A stretch of DNA of 64,000 nt from QHXW01 sp035297145 (lineage in GTDB: Bacteria > Acidobacteriota > Terriglobia > Bryobacterales > Bryobacteraceae). Position numbers and translations under genes: made by a program. Location of the stretch: positions 186,001 through 250,000 of the forward strand of contig DATGZN010000077.1 in assembly GCA_035297145.1 (NCBI GenBank), written 5' to 3'. Below are positions 59,774 through 64,000 of this stretch, one piece after another (position 1 is the stretch's first letter; each line of letters opens with the position of its first letter). The notes below the pieces were generated by a model. It ran no database searches, was not told where the DNA came from, and saw only the letters and a list, made by a program, of their open reading frames with translations.

Positions 59774-60613
59774 TCACCTCTTCCAGTTCCCAAATGGGCT
59801 CACCTTCGCCCGCCGCGCGTCGCGGATCAGGTCGGGCACGCGTTTGCGACGGCGCATCAGTTGTTCCACCATGCGCTCAAACTGGTCCTCTTCGCCCGCC
59901 AGCCATTCCGGAGGAATCTGTTTACACGCCTGGTCCACTACATCCTCGGGAAAGTGGATCACGCGCTCGAGCCACGGCTCGAATTGATCCAGCGAAGCCA
60001 CGCCGTCGTAGACTTGTTTGCGCGAGTAAAGGCCCTGGATGGGAGAATCGATGAAATTCCATTCCGGTCCGTTGAAGGCGAACCCATGGTCGATCATCAT
60101 CGCGATGAAACCCATGGTCAGCGGATGGGCCTCGGCAGCCTGCGGCACCCACTCCCGCACCCGCGCGCGAAAGAACACCGCCTGCCGGCCATCGGCGTTG
60201 GATACCCACTTGTCGAACACTAGCGCTCCGAGAAAGTCCTCGCGGTTCCTTACTTTGTGGAGCAGCGTGTCGGGAACGAAATCATACACTGCCAGTCGCG
60301 CCGGATCGCCGGGATACAACGATCCGAACTGCCACCCCGTGGACACGGGAATCTTGCTTGCTCCGAGCTCGATCGATACGCCCGGATTGTTTTGCAGAAA
60401 TTCCTCTGTGACTTGGATCACTGCCGCATCCGCGCTGGAAATCTGCAGATACTTCAGAAAGACCGCGCTCACCAGCTCGTTCACCAGGATCCTGCGATGC
60501 TGGGGATTATTTTGAAACTTGACGATGTAATATCGGCCGTCGCTGGCCTCGAGCAAGTGGGATTGGGCGCCGCCGCGCATTTTGCGAATGTGCCGGCGCG
60601 CCGTGATAGGCAT
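59774..60613 (-). CDS. HipA-like kinase-fold protein (HipA_2 type)
   Basis: 279 residues. Kinase-like residues are visible: K32 in RYYIVKFQNN, the catalytic loop SNADGRQAVF with D141 and Asn139, and D175 in MIDHGFAFNG as the metal-binding DFG equivalent. It lacks the N-terminal subdomain of E. coli HipA and has no HipB-like antitoxin beside it, as is usual for this HipA-like family. It may phosphorylate a protein or tRNA synthetase, or not be a toxin at all. It is transcribed away from a small plus-strand gene at 60667. Confidence 0.8.
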   Translation of the reverse strand: MPITARRHIRKMRGGAQSHLLEASDGRYYIVKFQNNPQHRRILVNELVSAVFLKYLQISSADAAVIQVTEEFLQNNPGVSIELGASKIPVSTGWQFGSLYPGDPARLAVYDFVPDTLLHKVRNREDFLGALVFDKWVSNADGRQAVFFRARVREWVPQAAEAHPLTMGFIAMMIDHGFAFNGPEWNFIDSPIQGLYSRKQVYDGVASLDQFEPWLERVIHFPEDVVDQACKQIPPEWLAGEEDQFERMVEQLMRRRKRVPDLIRDARRAKVSPFGNWKR

Positions 60614-60666
60614 TGGAAATGCAGTACTCTAGAGAGTTGTAGCACACCTTGGAGGAGAGCTCCCAA

Positions 60667-60927
60667 ATGGCAAACGAACCAGCAGACCCAGCGGTGGATG
60701 GAAGCAGGGCGGAGGGCGCGGAAGGCCGTGGACCGGCGCGCAGCCGAGACGAGGTTGCCCTCGAATTGATGAAGTTTGTTGCCGTGACCACCGGCTATGG
60801 AAAGGGAACGGGCAGCGGCGCGGGCTTCTCCGGAAAGACCACACGGTCCCCCGAAGAGTACGCCGATGCCCTGCTTCAGTTGTTCGAGCGCTGTCGCGTC
60901 GTCGTGGCCAAAGAGCCGCAAAAGTGA
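60667..60927 (+). CDS. small conserved-looking protein of unknown function
   Basis: 86 residues, ATG with GGAGGAG about 10 nt upstream. The first 25 residues are acidic and probably disordered; the rest (EVALELMKFVAVTTGYGKGT, SPEEYADALLQLFERCRVVV) is a compact helical module with a Gly-rich turn. No family is recognised. Divergent from the HipA-like gene with a shared 53-bp promoter region. Confidence 0.7.
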   Translation: MANEPADPAVDGSRAEGAEGRGPARSRDEVALELMKFVAVTTGYGKGTGSGAGFSGKTTRSPEEYADALLQLFERCRVVVAKEPQK

Positions 60928-60991
60928 GAGCGCCGGGCAGCTCCGCGGCTTAGTGCGGCTTTCCGCCCGCCTAAAAGATCCGTAGGATTCG

Positions 60992-61450
60992 CTACTTCTT
61001 GCGCTTCTTCGCGGCTGCCTTCTTTTTTGGCGCAGCCTTTTTGGCGGCTTTCTTCGCGGGCTTTTTCGCAGCGGCTTTCTTTGGAGCTGCCTTCTTTGGA
61101 GCTGCCTTCTTTGGAGCCGCCTTCTTCGCCGCCTTCTTCGCGGGAGCTTTCTTCGCGGGAGCCTTTTTCGCTACGGCTTTCTTCTTGGGAGCCGCTTTAG
61201 CCTTGGGCTTCGGAGCGGCCTTCTTCGCCGCTGGCGCCCCGGGAGCCGCCGCAGGCACGGGCTGTTCGCCTACTGGAACACCCACCGGAGGCGCGATGTC
61301 TTCGTGGTGCTCTTCGTCTTCCTCTTCGTCTTCGATTTCGCTGTAGTCGTCCAGCTTGGCCCCTACTTCTGCGTTCTCGTCGTCATCGTAGTCACGAAAG
61401 TCGTCCATCTCGTCCTCGTCCCTCGGAGTGAAGTAATAACCATGAAACAT
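60992..61450 (-). CDS. histone-H1-like Lys/Ala-rich DNA-binding protein with acidic head
   Basis: 152 residues from the ATG at 61450, supported by AGGAGG at 8 nt. Residues 1-50 are strongly acidic (MDDFRDYDDDENAEVGAK, EDEEEDEEHHED). Residues 70-152 are repeats of KKAAPKKA and AKKAPAKK, as in histone H1 C-terminal tails and bacterial nucleoid proteins such as AlgP or Hc1. The tail should bind DNA by charge; the acidic head could mask it or bind a partner. The DNA has 15-bp tandem repeats here (KAAPK units), prone to length changes. Confidence 0.85.
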   Translation of the reverse strand: MFHGYYFTPRDEDEMDDFRDYDDDENAEVGAKLDDYSEIEDEEEDEEHHEDIAPPVGVPVGEQPVPAAAPGAPAAKKAAPKPKAKAAPKKKAVAKKAPAKKAPAKKAAKKAAPKKAAPKKAAPKKAAAKKPAKKAAKKAAPKKKAAAKKRKK

Positions 61451-61588
61451 TCCGACTGCCTCCTGATCCGGTCACGATCAACAGACATAGAATACCTCGT
61501 TTTGGTTCGGAGGCAACAGTCAAAAGCAAGAAAAATGCCAGTAATCCGGGGGTTCAGAACGGAATGCCGGGCAGCGATTCCCGCAGAT

Positions 61589-63250
61589 CTAGTGTTGCGC
61601 GCGGGCCAATTTGCCGGAGGTTTGTGGGAACTGGGCGGCGCGCTGGACTTTGCCTTTCGCATGGGAAGCGCGGTGCACAGGGGCGGTTTTGCGGGCCTTG
61701 ACGTTGGTGGTGTGCGTCCGCTTCGCAGCTACCGTCCGTACCGGAACCGCTTCGTGGTACGCCGCTGGAATCAGCAGGTGGTCGCCCACAGCCGGCGTTT
61801 GCGAATGCATATTGTTGGCGGCCGCAATGGTACTTGGAGCCGTGCGGTAGCGCTTGCCAATGCTGGCCAGCGTCTCCCCTGTCTCGACCGTGTGCATGCG
61901 CCAGGAAGCGCGGCGCTCGGGAGGGACCATCTGCAGCGTAGCCCTCAAGTAACTCCCCGTTCCCTTCGGGACATGCAACGCGTAACCTGCTGGTGCCAAA
62001 CCCTTTAGGAGCGCCGGGTTGAGCTGTTGCAATTCCGCCTCCGCCGCGTTCGTCAGATCCGAAATCAGCCCCAAATGAGTGGGCGAACTCATTTCAATGC
62101 TGTCGTACTCGAGCGGTACATCCGGCACCAGACCTTCCAGCCCATATGCAGCCGCGTTCTTGCTCATGATGGTCATGGCCAGAATGATCGGCACATAGTT
62201 GGTGGTCTCGCGGGGCAGCACGCCGTGAGCGCGCAACTCGAAGAAGTCTGCATACCCGGTGCGTTCAACGGCCCGCTCGATCACGCCTGGTCCGCAGTCG
62301 TACGCCGCCATGGCTAGGTACCAGTCCCCGAACTTCTGGTATAGGTCACGCAGATGCCTTGCAGCCGCGCGCGTGGCCATTTCGGGATCCAGCCGATCAT
62401 CCGTGTATCGACTCTGATTGAGGCCGTATTCGTGCCCGCGCCAAGCCACGAATTGCCACATTCCGGCGGCCGCTTTCCTCGAAATAGCTCTCGGCAGGAA
62501 GCCCGACTCGGCTTGCGCTAAGTGAATCAGCTCCTGCGGGACGCCCTCTTCGTCCAGAATCCGCTGCACCAGAGGACGGTAACGGCCTGCCCGGCGCAAC
62601 CCGGAAATCAAAGTGTTCTTGCCTCGGCCCGAGAAGTAGTGTACGTACCCTAGAACCGTATCGTTCACCGTCAGGGGAAGCTGCGAAACCGTGGCCTGAA
62701 CCTCGTCCCGCACTTTGGTCTTGAGCTTCGGATCGACCGGGAAGGTCATCTGCAGAATGTCTTCAAGGGGTGCTTTGTCGTACTCCGGCTCTTCTACGCT
62801 AGCGGCGCTCCCCAGGCCCGACAGGTCATACCGATGGATCTCGTCCACCATTTGCTCCAGCTTCGATTCGTAAAGCCCACGGTCCGACGGCGAGTCGGAA
62901 GCCTCCAACATCAGGTCAACGGCCTGATCGAACTCGCTACGGGCGCGCGCCAGCTCTTTCTCCTGGTAGTATTTCTTTCCCTGCTGGAAGTGCTCCTGCG
63001 CCTTTTCGACGAACAAATCTGAATTCGAGGGCGGCAATTTTATCGCACCTGAAATCAAGTTGGGAACATCACTTAAGAAGAGACTAGGAGGAGCAGTGGG
63101 GGGTTCGGCCAGCGCGGCGTCCAGCGCAGGCGCACCTGCGTGCGGGGCCGGGGGAAGAAACGCATTCTGGAACCGCTGCTGCTGAGGGCTAATGCCGCAA
63201 CTGCAAAGGGCAAGCACCAGCAACAGTAGAGCTACGGAGCGATAGGCCAA
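61589..63250 (-). CDS. LysM-containing membrane-bound lytic murein transglycosylase
   Basis: 553 residues, TTG start with GAGG 8 nt upstream. A lipoprotein signal ends in LALCSCG. A helical region follows (about residues 70-200), then the lysozyme-like SLT domain: the catalytic glutamate in LAQAESGFLPRAISRKAAAG, later GMWQFVAWRG and AAYDCGPGVIERAV. A LysM peptidoglycan-binding module lies near the C-terminus (HTVETGETLASIGKRYRTAP). It cuts glycan strands with 1,6-anhydro product formation, resembling MltD. A Lys/Arg/Thr-rich tail ends the protein. Confidence 0.92.
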   Translation of the reverse strand: MAYRSVALLLLVLALCSCGISPQQQRFQNAFLPPAPHAGAPALDAALAEPPTAPPSLFLSDVPNLISGAIKLPPSNSDLFVEKAQEHFQQGKKYYQEKELARARSEFDQAVDLMLEASDSPSDRGLYESKLEQMVDEIHRYDLSGLGSAASVEEPEYDKAPLEDILQMTFPVDPKLKTKVRDEVQATVSQLPLTVNDTVLGYVHYFSGRGKNTLISGLRRAGRYRPLVQRILDEEGVPQELIHLAQAESGFLPRAISRKAAAGMWQFVAWRGHEYGLNQSRYTDDRLDPEMATRAAARHLRDLYQKFGDWYLAMAAYDCGPGVIERAVERTGYADFFELRAHGVLPRETTNYVPIILAMTIMSKNAAAYGLEGLVPDVPLEYDSIEMSSPTHLGLISDLTNAAEAELQQLNPALLKGLAPAGYALHVPKGTGSYLRATLQMVPPERRASWRMHTVETGETLASIGKRYRTAPSTIAAANNMHSQTPAVGDHLLIPAAYHEAVPVRTVAAKRTHTTNVKARKTAPVHRASHAKGKVQRAAQFPQTSGKLARAQH

Positions 63251-63498
63251 AAGTGAACCTCGATCAAAAAATCAACCGCAACTACTAAGAACTACTTCGG
63301 CTACTTCGGTCAAGGCGCTTAGGCTTCCGCGCGCAAACCTTGCACTCTATAACGAACGGCCTAGCGTGTCAACCGGGTTTCCGCCGGTTGGACACAACCA
63401 TAATGTAACAAATTATACCCCATAACCAGGTCGCTTTCGACCGGGTGAGGATGCTAAGGGTCCTATTACCAATTAAGTCCTTTATAATCTGTACAGTA

Positions 63499-64000
63499 CT
63501 ACTCCTCTTCTTCCTCTTCACCGGTCTTGGCGGCCTTAGCCGCGGCGATGATCTTCTCGGCCTGCAGCGAGGGCACGAAGTCGTAGTGATCGTACTCCAT
63601 GGTGAAGGAAGCTCGCCCCTGAGTCATTGAGGTCAAGTCGTTCTGGTAATTCAACATCTCGGCCATCGGGACCTTGGCGCGGATAATTTGCGTGCTGCCC
63701 TTCGTATCCATACCTGCGACGCGCCCTCTGCGGCTGTTCAGATCGCCCATCAAATCGCCGGCGTACTCAACCGGCGCCTGGATTTCAACATTCATAATGG
63801 GTTCCAGCAAGGCGGGTTTGGCCTCCGCCATGGCATTCTTGAAGGCCTTACGCGCGGCAAGTTTAAACGACAACTCCGAAGAATCCACGTCGTGGTACGA
63901 GCCGTCGTAGAGTACCACCCGGAAATCGACCATGGGGTAGCCCGCCAGGAAGCCGTTCTGGGCCGTTTCGATTATTCCTTTTTCCACAGCGGGAATATAG
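63499..64000 (-). CDS. fusA: elongation factor G, C-terminal part (cut by window edge)
   Basis: At least 166 residues with no start inside the window. IPAVEKGIIETAQNGFLAGY, VVLYDGSYHDVDSSELSFKL, EPIMNVEIQAPVEYAGDLMG and ASFTMEYDHYDFVPSLQAEK are domains IV-V of EF-G, which drives ribosomal translocation. The C-terminus ends in six glutamates. Whether this copy is the main EF-G or an EF-G2-type paralogue cannot be decided from this end. No terminator was identified in the 248 bp between it and the transglycosylase gene. Confidence 0.93.
   Translation of the reverse strand, partial: YIPAVEKGIIETAQNGFLAGYPMVDFRVVLYDGSYHDVDSSELSFKLAARKAFKNAMAEAKPALLEPIMNVEIQAPVEYAGDLMGDLNSRRGRVAGMDTKGSTQIIRAKVPMAEMLNYQNDLTSMTQGRASFTMEYDHYDFVPSLQAEKIIAAAKAAKTGEEEEEE

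Noticed and set aside
1..64000. tRNA or rRNA genes, prophage, integrase or transposase
   Set aside because: No T-loop GTTCRANYC with an acceptor stem, no rRNA segment and no mobile-element protein was found by eye; short or divergent ones could be missed.

Overview
The window looks like part of the chromosome of a soil-type acidobacterium of the Solibacter/Bryobacter group. Evidence: a secreted protein ends in the Solibacter-type C-terminal domain (TIGR03437 type, 5154-7010); there are several Tat-signal enzymes typical of that group; an ECF42-type sigma factor sits next to a DGPF protein; an EF-P has an unusual tip; GC content is high; and genes are short-spaced on both strands. No rRNA, tRNA, CRISPR array, prophage or insertion sequence was recognised.

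Layout. 1-7.9 kb (mostly minus strand): a TPR protein cut by the window edge, a chemoreceptor with a c-type heme motif, a sigma/DGPF/secreted-protein operon, a decayed addiction antidote, the TIGR03437 protein and an exported lipoprotein-sorting-like protein. 8-10.2 kb: the stator pair motA-motB. 10.4-12.7 kb: a copper-exporting ATPase. 13-17 kb: an FHA-GAF-AAA+ sigma-54 activator followed by a FecR/DUF6600 surface protein. 17.1-20.5 kb: a possible operon of a Tat-exported lysine-rich mini-protein, a JmjC/cupin oxygenase and an exported DUF885 hydrolase; this is the best candidate for an undescribed system. 20.9-27.8 kb: secreted proteins, a methyltransferase, ilvE, nagA, a tiny zinc-ribbon protein and DinB with a decayed partial copy. 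27.9-40.7 kb: serS, hemB, a metallo-beta-lactamase-fold hydrolase, membrane proteins, a fused alpha/beta branched-chain 2-oxoacid dehydrogenase E1, and an amidase, an oxidoreductase and an SDR. 40.7-54.6 kb: housekeeping genes efp, selA, tig, clpX, lon, engB, rho and der, with two toxin-antitoxin pairs and a purine/cytosine-type permease. 54.8-60.6 kb: an accessory cluster of PIN toxin-antitoxin modules and broken antitoxins, an orphan nuclease-like protein, a molybdopterin oxidoreductase with its cytochrome b, and a HipA-like kinase. 60.7-64 kb: a histone-H1-like protein, a LysM lytic transglycosylase and the C-terminal part of EF-G.

Three things run through the window. First, about sixteen genes have a -10-like hexamer ending 6-8 nt before the start codon, which suggests frequent leaderless transcription, whereas operon-internal genes have Shine-Dalgarno sites. 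Second, two small dispersed repeat families occur three times each between genes. Third, toxin-antitoxin modules and their remnants are numerous. All functions are read from sequence motifs and recalled family knowledge; no search was run.
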